Source: Dermacentor variabilis
Lineage: Eukaryota; Arthropoda; Arachnida; Ixodida; Ixodidae
Length of the DNA stretch: 64,000 nt
NCBI RefSeq assembly: GCF_050947875.1
Contig: NW_027460336.1
Location: forward strand, 38,576 to 102,575
Direction: 5' to 3'
The position numbers and the translations under genes were made by a program. Of the stretch, positions 24,654 through 37,358 are shown piece after piece. The notes under the pieces were generated by a model. That model made no database searches and had not been told where the DNA came from. It saw only the letters and a list, made by a program, of their open reading frames with translations. Position 1 is the first letter of the stretch. Each line of letters begins with the position of its first letter.

Positions 24654-25913
24654 AAAACGCGCTTTGGCACAAATCCATGTGCGGATGTTAAAAAGAGCAG
24701 CATCGGCATGCTTTTCACGTCGTTTGGTAGAAATCCACGCGCGCGTTCTGCCAAAAGCACCATTTGCATGCATATCGTGTGGTTTTGCAGAAAACTGCGT
24801 CCGCGTCTACCAAAACATGCATGCGCATGCTTAAAACGCGTTTTGGCACAAATCCATGTGCGGGTGCTAAAAAGAGCAGCATCGGCATGCTTTTCACGTC
24901 GTTTGGTAGAAATCCACACGCGCGTTCTGCCAAAAGCACCATTTGCATGCCTATCGTGTGGTTTTGCAGAAAACTGCGTCCGCGTCTACCAAAAGATGCA
25001 TGCGCATGCTTAAAACGCGCTTTGGCACAAATCCATGTGCGGATGTTAAAAAGAGCAGCATCGGCATGCTTTTCACGTCGTTTGGTAGAAATCCACGCGC
25101 GCGTTCTGCCAAAAGCACCATTTGCATGCATATCGTGTGGTTTTGCAGAAAACTGCGTCCGCGTCTACCAAAAGATGCATGCGCATGCTTAAAACGCGTT
25201 TTGGCACAAATCCATGTGCGGGTGCTAAAAAGAGCAGCATCGGCATGCTTTTCACGTCGTTTGGTAGAAATCCACACGCGCGTTCTGCCAAAAGCACCAT
25301 TTGCATGCATATCGTGTGGTTTTGCAGAAAACTGCGTCCGCGTCTACCAAAAGATGCATGTGCATGCTAAAAACGCGTTTTGGCACAAATCCATGTGCGG
25401 GTGCTAAAAAGAGCAGCATCGGCATGCTTTTCACGTCGTTTGGTAGAAATCCACGCGCGCGTTCTGCCAAAAGCACCATTTGCATGCCTATCGTGTGGTT
25501 TTCAGAAAACTGCGTCCGCGTCTACCAAAAGATGCATGCGCATGCTTAAAACGCGTTTTGGCACAAATCCATGTGCGGGTGCTAAAAAGAGCAGCACCGG
25601 CATGCTTTTCACGTCGTTTGGTAGAAATCCACACGCGCGTTCTGCCAAAAGCACCATTTGCATGCCTATCGTGTGGTTTTGCAGAAAACTGCGTCCGCGT
25701 CTACCAAAAGATGCATGCGCATGCTTAAAACGCGCTTTGGCACAAATCCATGTGCGGATGTTAAAAAGAGCAGCATCGGCATGCTTTTCACGTCGTTTGG
25801 TAGAAATCCACGCGCGCGTTCTGCCAAAAGCACCATTTGCATGCATATCGTGTGGTTTTGCAGAAAACTGCGTCCGCGTCTACCAAAAGATGCATGCGCA
25901 TGCTTAAAACGCG
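24487..25913. repeat. Duplicated block, middle copy
   Basis: Counterpart of 22,698-24,123. Its right part (about 25,200-25,913) also matches 26,275-26,987, six monomers further on, sharing the GGTTTTCAG deletion and GCACCGGC. The same source segment has therefore been copied at least twice with different offsets (1790 bp and 1075 bp). Confidence 0.85.
25370..25547. repeat. 178-bp monomer, second copy of the G deletion
   Basis: Carries the same GGTTTTCAG deletion (near 25,502) as the units at 23,580 and 26,445. Confidence 0.9.
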
Positions 25914-26086
25914 TTTTTGGCACAAATCCATGTGCGGGTGCTAAAAAGAGCAGCATCGGCATGCTTTTCACGTCGTTTGGTAGAAATCCACACGCGCGTT
26001 CTGCCAAAAGCACCATTTCCATGCCTATCGTGTGGTTTTGCAGAAAACTGCGTCCGCGTCTACCAAAAGATGCATGCGCATGCTTT
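25906..26086. repeat. 181-bp monomer with two 1-bp insertions
   Basis: One extra T makes GCGTTTTTGG near 25,914, and another makes GCTTTAAAAC near 26,084. The two insertions restore the frame across units and produce the longest open frame in the window (25,658-26,482, 274 codons). That frame consists only of repeat sequence and is not called as a gene. Confidence 0.9.
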
Positions 26087-26274
26087 AAAACGCGCTTTGG
26101 CACAAATCCATGTGCGCATGTTAAAAAGAGCAGCATCGGCATGCTTTTCACGTCGTTTGGTAGAAATCCACGCGCGCGTTCTGCCAAAAGCACCATTTGC
26201 ATGCATATCGTGTGGTTTTGCAGAAAACTGCGTCCGCGTCTACCAAAAGATGCATGCGCATGCTTAAAACGCGT

Positions 26275-27240
26275 TCTGGCACAAATCCATGTGCGGGTGC
26301 TAAAAAGAGCAGCATCGGCATGCTTTTCACGTCGTTTGGTAGAAATCCACACGCGCGTTCTGCCAAAAGCACCATTTGCATGCATATCGTGTGGTTTTGC
26401 AGAAAACTGCGTCCGCGTCTACCAAAAGATGCATGTGCATGCTAAAAACGCGTTTTGGCACAAATCCATGTGCGGGTGCTAAAAAGAGCAGCATCGGCAT
26501 GCTTTTCACGTCGTTTGGTAGAAATCCACGCGCGCGTTCTGCCAAAAGCACCATTTGCATGCCTATCGTGTGGTTTTCAGAAAACTGCGTCCGCGTCTAC
26601 CAAAAGATGCATGCGCATGCTTAAAACGCGTTTTGGCACAAATCCATGTGCGGGTGCTAAAAAGAGCAGCACCGGCATGCTTTTCACGTCGTTTGGTAGA
26701 AATCCACACGCGCGTTCTGCCAAAAGCACCATTTGCATGCCTATCGTGTGGTTTTGCAGAAAACTGCGTCCGCGTCTACCAAAAGATGCATGCGCATGCT
26801 TAAAACGCGCTTTGGCACAAATCCATGTGCGGATGTTAAAAAGAGCAGCATCGGCATGCTTTTCACGTCGTTTGGTAGAAATCCACGCGCGCGTTCTGCC
26901 AAAAGCACCATTTGCATGCATATCGTGTGGTTTTGCAGAAAACTGCGTCCGCGTCTACCAAAAGATGCATGCGCATGCTTAAAACGCGTTTTGGCACAAA
27001 TCCATGTGCGGGTGCTAAAAAGAGCAGCATCGGCATGCTTTTCACGTCGTTTGGTAGAAATCCACACGCGCGTTCTGCCAAAAGCACCATTTCCATGCCT
27101 ATCGTGTGGTTTTGCAGAAAACTGCGTCCGCGTCTACCAAAAGATGCATGCGCATGCTTAAAACGCGCTTTGGCACAAATCCATGTGCGCATGTTAAAAA
27201 GAGCAGCATCGGCATGCTTTTCACGTCGTTTGGTAGAAAT
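26275..27240. repeat. Duplicated block, third partial copy (6-monomer offset)
   Basis: Matches about 25,200-26,160 at an offset of 1074-1075 bp. Shared markers are the GGTTTTCAG deletion (near 26,577), GCACCGGC (near 26,668), ATTTCCATGCC (near 26,019 and 27,093) and GTGCGCATG (near 26,114 and 27,188). The two insertions of the 25,906 unit are absent here. Confidence 0.8.
26445..26622. repeat. 178-bp monomer, third copy of the G deletion
   Basis: Carries the GGTTTTCAG deletion near 26,577, inherited with its neighbours from the 25,370 unit or its ancestor. Confidence 0.9.
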
Positions 27241-30200
27241 CCACACGCGCGTTCTGCCAAAAGCACCATTTGCATGCATATCGTGTGGTTTTGCAGAAAA
27301 CTGCGTCCGCGTCTACCAAAAGATGCATGTGCATGCTAAAAACGCGTTTTGGCACAAATCCATGTGCGGATGTTAAAAAGAGCAGCATCGGCATGCTTTT
27401 CACGTCGTTTGGTAGAAATCCACGCGCGCGTTCTGCCAAAAGCACCATTTGCATGCATATCGTGTGGTTTTGCAGAAAACTGCGTCCGCGTCTACCAAAA
27501 GATGCATGCGCATGCTTAAAACGCGTTCTGGCACAAATCCATGTGCGGGTGCTAAAAAGAGCAGCATAGGCATGCTTTTCACGTCGTTTGGTAGAAATCC
27601 ACACGCGTGTTCTGCCAAAAGCACCATTTGCATGCCTATCGTGTGGTTTTGCAGAAAACTGCGTCCGCGTCTACCAAAAGATGCATGCGCATGCTTAAAA
27701 CGCGTTTTGGCACAAATCCATGTGCGGGTGCTAAAAAGAGCAGCATCGGCATGCTTTTCACGTCGTTTGGTAGAAATCCACACGCGCGTTCTGCCAAAAG
27801 CACCATTTGCATGCCTATCGTGTGGTTTTCCAGAAAACTGCGTCCGCGTCTACCAAAAGATGCATGCGCATGCTTAAAACGCGCTTTGGCACAAATCCAT
27901 GTGCGGATGTTAAAAAGAGCAGCATCGGCATGCTTTTCACGTCGTTTGGTAGAAATCCACGCGCGCGTTCTGCCAAAAGCACCATTTGCATGCATATCGT
28001 GTGGTTTTGCAGAAAACTGCGTCCGCGTCTACCAAAAGATGCATGCGCATGCTTAAAACGCGTTTTGGCACAAATCCATGTGCGAGTGCTAAAAAGAGCA
28101 GCATCGGCATGCTTTTCACGTCGTTTGGTAGAAATCCACACGCGCGTTCTGCCAAAAGCACCATTTGCATGCCTATCGTGTGGTTTTGCAGAAAACTGCG
28201 TCCGCGTCTACCAAAAGATGCATGCGCATGCTTAAAACGCGTTTTGGCACAAATCCATGTGCGGGTGCTAAAAAGAGCAGCATCGGCATGCTTTTCACGT
28301 CGTTTGGTAGAAATCCACACGCGCGTTCTGCCAAAAGCACCATTTGCATGGCTATCGTGTGGTTTTGCAGAAAACTGCGTCCGCGTCTACCAAAAGATGC
28401 ATGCGCATGCTTAAAACGCGCTTTGGCACAAATCCATGTGCGGATGTTAAAAAGAGCAGCATCGGCATGCTTTTCACGTCGTTTGGTAGAAATCCACGCG
28501 CGCGTTCTGCCAAAAGCACCATTTGCATGCATATCGTGTGGTTTTGCAGAAAACTGCGTCCGCGTCTACCAAAAGATGCATGCGCATGCTTAAAACGCGT
28601 TTTGGCACAAATCCATGTGCGGGTGCTTAAAAGAGCAGCATCGGCATGCTTTTCACGTCGTTTGGTAGAAATCCACACGCGCGTTCTGCCAAAAGCACCA
28701 TTTGCATGCATATCGTGTGGTTTTGCAGAAAACTGCGTCCGCGTCTACCAAAAGATGCATGTGCATGCTAAAAACGCGTTTTGGCACAAATCCATGTGCG
28801 GATGTTAAAAAGAGCAGCATCGGCATGCTTTTCACGTCGTTTGGTAGAAATCCACGCGCGCGTTCTGCCAAAAGCACCATTTGCATGCATATCGTGTGGT
28901 TTTGCAGAAAACTGCGTCCGCGTCTACCAAAAGATGCATGCGCATGCTTAAAACGCGTTTTGGCACAAATCCATGTGCGGGTGCTAAAAAGAGCAGCATC
29001 GGCATGCTTTTCACGTCGTTTGGTAGAAATCCACGCGCGCGTTCTGCCAAAAGCACCATTTGCATGCCTATCGTGTGGTTTTGCAGAAAACTGCGTCCGC
29101 GTCTACCAAAAGATGCATGCGCATGCTTAAAACGCGTTTTGGCACAAATCCATGTGCGGGTGCTAAAAAGAGCAGCATCGGCATGCTTTTCACGTCGTTT
29201 GGTAGAAATCCACACGCGCGTTCTGCCAAAAGCACCATTTGCATGCCTATCGTGTGGTTTTGCAGAAAACTGCGTCCGCGTCTACCAAAAGATGCATGCG
29301 CATGCTTAAAACGCGCTTTGGCACAAATCCATGTGCGGATGTTAAAAAGAGCAGCATCGGCATGCTTTTCACGTCGTTTGGTAGAAATCCACACGCGCGT
29401 TCTGCCAAAAGCACCATTTGCATGCATATCGTGTGGTTTTGCAGAAAACTGCGTCCGCGTCTACCAAAAGATGCATGTGCATGCTAAAAACGCGTTTTGG
29501 CACAAATCCATGTGCGGATGTTAAAAAGAGCAGCATCGGCATGCTTTTCACGTCGTTTGGTAGAAATCCACGCGCGCGTTCTGCCAAAAGCACCATTCGC
29601 ATGCATATCGTGTGGTTTTGTAGAAAACTGCGTCCGCGTCTACCAAAAGACGCATGCGCATGCTTAAAACGCGTTTTGGCACAAATCCATGTGCGGGTGC
29701 TAAAAAGAGGAGCATCGGCATGCTTTTCACGTCGTTTGGTAGAAATCCACACGCGCGTTCTGCCAAAAGCACCATTTGCATGCTTATCGTGTGGTTTTGC
29801 AGAAAACTGCGTCCGCGTCTACCAAAAGATGCATGCGCATGCTTAAAACGCGTTTTGGCACAAATCCATGTGCGGGTGCTAAAAAGAGCAGCATCGGCAT
29901 GCTTTTCACGTCGTTTGGTAGAAATCCACACGCGCGTTCTGCCAAAAGCACCATTTGTATGCCTATCGTGTGGTTTTGCAGAAAACTGCGTCCGCGTCTA
30001 CCAAAAGATGCATGCGCATGCTTAAAACGCGTTTTGGCACAAATCCATGTGCGGGTGCTAAAAAGAGCAGCATCGGCATGCTTTTCACGTCGTTTGGTAG
30101 AAATCCACACGCGCGTTCTGCCAAAAGCACCATTTGCATACCTATCGTGTGGTTTTGCAGAAAACTGCGTCCGCGTCTACCAAAAGATGCATGCGCATGC

Positions 30201-31299
30201 TTAAAACGCGCTTTGGCACAAATCCATGTGCGGATGTTAAAAAGAGCAGCATCGGCATGCTTTTCACGTCGTTTGGTAGAAATCCACACGCGCGTTCTGC
30301 CAAAAGCACCATTTTCATGCATATCGTGTGGTTTTGCAGAAAACTGCGTCCGCGTCTACCAAAAGATGCATGTGCATGCTAAAAACGCGTTTTGGCACAA
30401 ATCCATGTGCGGGTGCTAAAAAGAGCAGCATCGGCATGCTTTTCACGTCGTTTGGTAGAAATCCACGCGCGCGTTCTGCCAAAAGCACCATTTGCATGCC
30501 TATCGTGTGGTTTTGCAGAAAACTGCGTCCGCGTCTACCAAAAGATGCATGCGCATGCTTAAAACGCGTTTTGGCACAAATCCATGTGCGGATGTTAAAA
30601 AGAGCAGCATCGGCATGCTTTTCACGTCGTTTGGTAGAAATCCACACGCGCGTTCTGCCAAAAGCACCATTTGCATGCCTATCGTGTGGTTTTGCAGAAA
30701 ACTGCGTCCGCGTCTACCAAAAGATGCATGCGCATGCTTAAAACGCGTTTTGGCACAAATCCATGTGCGGATGTTAAAAAGAGCAGCATCGGCATGCTTT
30801 TCGCGTCGTTTGGTAGAAATCCACGCGCGCGTTCTGCCAAAAGCACCATTTGCATGCATATCGTGTGGTTTTGCAGAAAACTGCGTCCGCGTCTACCGAA
30901 AGATGCATGCGCATGCTTAAAACGCGTTTTGGCACAAATCCATGTGCGGGTGCTAAAAAGAGCAGCGTCGGCATGCTTTTCACGTCGTTTGGTAGAAATC
31001 CACGCGCGCGTTCTGCCAAAAGCACCATTTGCATGCATATCGTGTGGTTTTGCAGAAAACTGCGTCCGCGTCTACCAAAAGATGCATGCGCATGCTTAAA
31101 ACGCGTTTTGGCACAAATCCATGTGCGGGTGCTAAAAAGAGCAGCATCGGCATGCTTTTCACGTCGTTTGGTAGAAATCCACACGCGCGTTCTGCCAAAA
31201 GCACCATTTGCATGCCTATCGTGTGGTTTTGCAGAAAACTGCGTCCGCGTCTACCAAAAGATGCATGCGCATGCTTAAAACGCGTTTTGGCACAAATCC

Positions 31300-34200
31300 A
31301 TGTGCGGATGTTAAAAAGAGCAGCATCGGCATGCTTTTCGCGTCGTTTGGTAGAAATCCACGCGCGCGTTCTGCCAAAAGCACCATTTGCATGCATATCG
31401 TGTGGTTTTGCAGAAAACTGCGTCCGCGTCTACCGAAAGATGCATGCGCATGCTTAAAACGCGTTTTGGCACAAATCCATGTGCGGGTGCTAAAAAGAGC
31501 AGCGTCGGCATGCTTTTCACGTCGTTTGGTAGAAATCCACGCGCGCGTTCTGCCAAAAGCACCATTTGCATGCATATCGTGTGGTTTTGCAGAAAACTGC
31601 GTCCGCGTCTACCAAAAGATGCATGCGCATGCTTAAAACGCGTTTTGGCACAAATCCATGTGCGGGTGCTAAAAAGAGCAGCATCGGCATGCTTTTCACG
31701 TCGTTTGGTAGAAATCCACACGCGCGTTCTCCCAAAAGCACCATTTGCATGCCTATCGTGTGGTTTTGCAGAAAACTGCGTCCGCGTCTACCAAAAGATG
31801 CATGCGCATGCTTAAAACGCGCTTTGGCACAAATCCATGTGCGGATGTTAAAAAGAGCAGCATCGGCATGCTTTTCACGTCGTTTGGTAGAAATCCACGC
31901 GCGCGTTCTGCCAAAAGCACCATTTGCATGCATATCGTGTGGTTTTGCAGAAAACTGCGTCCGCGTCTACCAAAAGATGCATGCGCATGCTTAAAACGCG
32001 TTTTGGCACAAATCCATGTGCGGATGTTAAAAAGAGCAGCATCGGCATGCTTTTCGCGTCGTTTGGTAGAAATCCACGCGCGCGTTCTGCCAAAAGCACC
32101 ATTTGCATGCATATCGTGTGGTTTTGCAGAAAACTGCGTCCGCGTCTACCGAAAGATGCATGCGCATGCTTAAAACGCGTTTTGGCACAAATCCATGTGC
32201 GGGTGCTAAAAAGAGCAGCGTCGGCATGCTTTTCACGTCGTTTGGTAGAAATCCACGCGCGCGTTCTGCCAAAAGCACCATTTGCATGCATATCGTGTGG
32301 TTTTGCAGAAAACTGCGTCCGCGTCTACCAAAAGATGCATGCGCATGCTTAAAACGCGTTTTGGCACAAATCCATGTGCGGGTGCTAAAAAGAGCAGCAT
32401 CGGCATGCTTTTCACGTCGTTTGGTAGAAATCCACACGCGCGTTCTGCCAAAAGCACCATTTGCATGCCTATCGTGTGGTTTTGCAGAAAACTGCGTCCG
32501 CGTCTACCAAAAGATGCATGCGCATGCTTAAAACGCGCTTTGGCACAAATCCATGTGCGGATGTTAAAAAGAGCAGCATCGGCATGCTTTTCACGTCGTT
32601 TGGTAGAAATCCACGCGCGCGTTCTGCCAAAAGCACCATTTGCATGCATATCGTGTGGTTTTGCAGAAAACTGCGTCCGCGTCTACCAAAAGATGCATGC
32701 GCATGCTTAAAACGCGTTTTGGCACAAATCCATGTGCGGGTGCTAAAAAGAGCAGCATCGGCATGCTTTTCACGTCGTTTGGTAGAAATCCACACGCGCG
32801 TTCTGCCAAAAGCACCATTTGCATGCCTATCGTGTGGTTTTGCAGAAAACTGCGTCCGCGTCTACCAAAAGATGCATGCGCATGCTTAAAACGCGCTTTG
32901 GTACAAATCCATGTGCGGATGTTAAAAAGAGCAGCATCGGCATGCTTTTCACGTCGTTTGGTAGAAATCCACACGCGCGTTCTGCCAAAAGCACCATTTG
33001 CATGCATATCGTGTGGTTTTGCAGAAAACTGCGTCCGCGTCTACCAAAAGATGCATGTGCATGCTAAAAACGCGTTTTGGCACAAATCCATGTGCGGATG
33101 TTAAAAAGAGCAGCATCGGCATGCTTTTCACGTCGTTTGGTAGAAATCCACGCGCGCGTTCTGCCAAAAGCACCATTTGCATGCATATCGTGTGGTTTTG
33201 CAGAAAACTGCGTCCGCGTCTACCAAAAGATGCATGCGCATGCTTAAAACGCGTTTTGGCACAAATCCATGTGCGGGTGCTAAAAAGAGCAGCATCGGCA
33301 TGCTTTTCACGTCGTTTGGTAGAAATCCACACGCGCGTTCTGCCAAAAGCACCATTTGCATGCCTATCGTGTGGTTTTGCAGAAAACTGCGTCCGCGTCT
33401 ACCAAAAGATGCATGCGCATGCTTAAAACGCGTTTTGGCACAAATCCATGTGCGGGTGCTAAAAATAGCAGCATCGGCATGCTTTTCACGTCGTTTGGTA
33501 GAAATCCACACGCGCGTTCTGCCAAAAGCACCATTTGCATGCCTATCGTGTGGTTTTGCAGAAAACTGCGTCCGCGTCTACCAAAAGATGCATGCGCATG
33601 CTTAAAACGCGCTTTGGCACAAATCCATGTGCGGATGTTAAAAAGAGCAGCATCGGCATGCTTTTCACGTCGTTTGGTAGAAATCCACGCGCGCGTTCTG
33701 CCAAAAGCACCATTTGCATGCATATCGTGTGGTTTTGCAGAAAACTGCGTCCGCGTCTACCAAAAGATGGATGCGCATGCTTAAAACGCGTTTTGGCACA
33801 AATCCATGTGCGGGTGCTAAAAAGAGCAGCATCGGCATGCTTTTCACGTCGTTTGGTAGAAATCCACACGCGCGTTCTGCCAAAAGCACCATTTGCATGC
33901 CTATCGTGTGGTTTTGCAGAAAACTGCGTCCGCGTCTACCAAAAGATGCATGCGCATGCTTAAAACGCGCTTTGGCACAAATCCATGTGCGGATGTTAAA
34001 AAGAGCAGCATCGGCATGCTTTTCACGTCGTTTGGTAGAAATCCACACGCGCGTTCTGCCAAAAGCACCATTTGCATGCATATCGTGTGGTTTTGCAGAA
34101 AACTGCGTCCGCGTCTACCAAAAGATGCATGTGCATGCTAAAAACGCGTTTTGGCACAAATCCATGTGCAGGTGCTAAAAAGAGCAGCATCGGCATGCTT

Positions 34201-37200
34201 TTCACGTCGTTTGGTAGAAATCCACACGCGCGTTCTGCCAAAAGCACCATTTGCATGCCTATCGTGTGGTTTTGCAGAAAACTGCGTCCGCGTCTACCAA
34301 AAGATGCATGCGCTTGCTTAAAACGCGTTTTGGCACAAATCCATGTGCGGGTGCTAAAAAGAGCAGCATCGGCATGCTTTTCTCGTCGTTTGGTAGAAAT
34401 CCACACGCGCGTTCTGCCAAAAGCACCATTTGCATGCCTATCGTGTGGTTTTGCAGAAAACTGCGTCCGCGTCTACCAAAAGATGCATGCGCATGCTTAA
34501 AACGCGCTTTGGCACAAATCCATGTGCGGATGGTAAAAAGAGCAGCATCGGCATGCTTTTCACGTCGTTTGGTAGAAATCCACGCGCGCGTTCTGCCAAA
34601 AGCACCATTTGCATGCATATCGTGTGGTTTTGCAGAAAACTGCGTCCGCGTCTACCAAAAGATGCATGCGCATGCTTAAAACGCGTTTTGGCACAAATCC
34701 ATGTGCGGATGTTAAAAAGAGCAGCATCGGCATGCTTTTCACGTGGTTTGGTAGAAATCCACGCGCGCGTTCTGCCAAAAGCACCATTAGCATGCATATC
34801 GTGTGGTTTTGCAGAAAACTGCGTCCGCGTCTACCAAAAGATGCATGCGCATGCTTAAAACGCGCTTTGGCACAAATCCATGTGCGGATGTTAAAAAGAG
34901 CAGCATCGGCATGCTTTTCACGTCGTTTGGTAGAAATCCACGCGCGCGTTCTGCCAAAAGCACCATTTGCATGCATATCGTGTGGTTTTGCAGAAAACTG
35001 CGTCCGCGTCTACCAAAAGATGCATGCGCATGCTTAAAACGCGTTTTGGCACAAATCCATGTGCGGGTGCTAAAAAGAGCAGCATCGGCATGCTTTTCAC
35101 GTCGTTTGGTAGAAATCCACACGCGCGTTCTGCCAAAAGCACCATTTGCATGCATATCGTGTGGTTTTGCAGAAAACTGCGTCCGCGTCTACCAAAAGAT
35201 GCATGTGCATGCTAAAAACGCGTTTTGGCACAAATTCATGTGCGGGTGCTAAAAAGAGCAGCATCGGCATGCTTTTCACGTCGTTTGGTAGAAATCCACA
35301 CGCGCGTTCTGCCAAAAGCACCATTTGCATGCATATCGTGTGGTTTTGCAGAAAACTGCGTCCGCGTCTACCAAAAGATGCATGTGCATGCTAAAAACGC
35401 GTTTTGGCACAAATCCATGTGCAGGTGCTAAAAAGAGCAGCATCGGCATGCTTTTCACGTCGTTTGGTAGAAATCCACACGCGCGTTCTGCCAAAAGCAC
35501 CATTTGCATGCCTATCGTGTGGTTTTGCAGAAAACTGCGTCCGCGTCTACCAAAAGATGCATGCGCTTGCTTAAAACGCGTTTTGGCACAAATCCATGTG
35601 CGGGTGCTAAAAAGAGCAGCATCGGCATGCTTTTCTCGTCGTTTGGTAGAAATCCACACGCGCGTTCTGCCAAAAGCACCATTTGCATGCCTATCGTGTG
35701 GTTTTGCAGAAAACTGCGTCCGCGTCTACCAAAAGATGCATGCGCATGCTTAAAACGCGCTTTGGCACAAATCCATGTGCGGATGGTAAAAAGAGCAGCA
35801 TCGGCATGCTTTTCACGTCGTTTGGTAGAAATCCACGCGCGCGTTCTGCCAAAAGCACCATTTGCATGCATATCGTGTGGTTTTGCAGAAAACTGCGTCC
35901 GCGTCTACCAAAAGATGCATGCGCATGCTTAAAACGCGTTTTGGCACAAATCCATGTGCGGATGTTAAAAAGAGCAGCATCGGCATGCTTTTCACGTGGT
36001 TTGGTAGAAATCCACGCGCGCGTTCTGCCAAAAGCACCATTAGCATGCATATCGTGTGGTTTTGCAGAAAACTGCGTCCGCGTCTACCAAAAGATGCATG
36101 CGCATGCTTAAAACGCGCTTTGGCACAAATCCATGTGCGGATGTTAAAAAGAGCAGCATCGGCATGCTTTTCACGTCGTTTGGTAGAAATCCACGCGCGC
36201 GTTCTGCCAAAAGCACCATTTGCATGCCTATCATGTGGTTTTGCAGAAAACTGCGTCCGCGTCTACCAAAAGATGCATGCGCATGCTTAAAACGCGCTTT
36301 GGCACAAATCCATGTGCGGATGTTAAAAAGAGCAGCATCGGCATGCTTTTCACGTCGTTTGGTAGAAATCCACGCGCGCGTTCTGCCAAAAGCACCATTT
36401 GCATGCATATCGTGTGGTTTTGCAGAAAACTGCGTCCGCGTCTACCAAAAGATGCATGCGCATGCTTAAAACGCGTTTTGGCACAAATCCATGTGCGGGT
36501 GCTAAAAAGAGCAGCATCGGCATGCTTTTCACGTCGTTTGGTGAAATCCACGCGCGCGTTCTGCCAAAAGCACCATTTGCATGCCTATCGTGTGGTTTTG
36601 CAGAAAACTGCGTCCGCGTCTACCAAAAGATGCATGCGCATGCTTAAAACGCGTTTTGGCACAAATCCATGTGCGGGTGCTAAAAAGAGCAGCATCGGCA
36701 TGCTTTTCACGTCGTTTGGTAGAAATCCACACGCGCGTTCTGCCAAAAGCACCATTTGCATGCATATCGTGTGGTTTTGCAGAAAACTGCGTCCGCGTCT
36801 ACCAAAAGATGCATGTGCATGCTAAAAACGCGTTTTGGCACAAATCCATGTGCGGGTGCTAAAAAGAGCAGCATCGGCATGCTTTTCACGTCGTTTGGTA
36901 GAAATCCACGCGCGCGTTCTGCCAAAACCACCATTTGCATGCATATCGTGTGGTTTTGCAGAAAACTGCGTCCGCGTCTACCAAAAGATGCATGCGCATG
37001 CTTAAAACGCGTTTTGGCACAAATCCATGTGCGGGTGCTAAAAAGAGCAGCATCGGCATGCTTTTCACGTCGTTTGGTAGAAATCCACGCGCGTGTTCTG
37101 CCAAAAGCACCATTTGCAAGCCTATCGTGTGGTTTTGCAGAAAACTGCGTCCGCGTCTCCCAAAAGATGCATGCGCATGCTTAAAACGCGTTTTGGCACA
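31300..37200. repeat. Large mosaic duplication, right segment
   Basis: Counterpart of 14.3-21.3 kb. It lacks the second 10-monomer copy found on the left but has its own 7-monomer (1253 bp) duplication: GTGCAGGTGC at 34,170 and 35,423, GCGCTTGC at about 34,314 and 35,567, TTTTCTCGTCG near 34,381 and 35,634, and CCATTAGC at 34,789 and 36,042. The two segments therefore diverged in copy number after duplication while individual bases stayed nearly the same. Confidence 0.82.
36468..36645. repeat. 178-bp monomer with a 1-bp deletion in sub-unit B
   Basis: TTGGTGAAATCC replaces TTGGTAGAAATCC near 36,542. Confidence 0.9.
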
Positions 37201-37358
37201 AATCCATGTGCGGGTGCTAAAAAGAGCAGCATCGGCATTTTCACGTCGTTTGGTAGAAATCCACGCGCTCGTTCTGCCAAAAGCACCATTTGCATGCATA
37301 TCTTGTGGTTTTGCAGAAAACTGCGTCCGCGTCTACCAAAAGATGCATGCGCATGCTT
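37183..37358. repeat. 176-bp monomer with a 3-bp deletion at the A/B boundary
   Basis: CGGCATTTTCAC replaces CGGCATGCTTTTCAC near 37,237, removing one of the conserved GCATGC elements. The unit also has GCGCTCG and ATCTTGTGG, markers of the right domain, so it sits close to the domain boundary. Confidence 0.9.

Noticed and set aside
14300..37200. Assembly error as the sole source of the large duplication
   Set aside because: Cannot be excluded without reads, but the two segments carry private substitutions and private copy-number changes, which a simple mis-join would not create.
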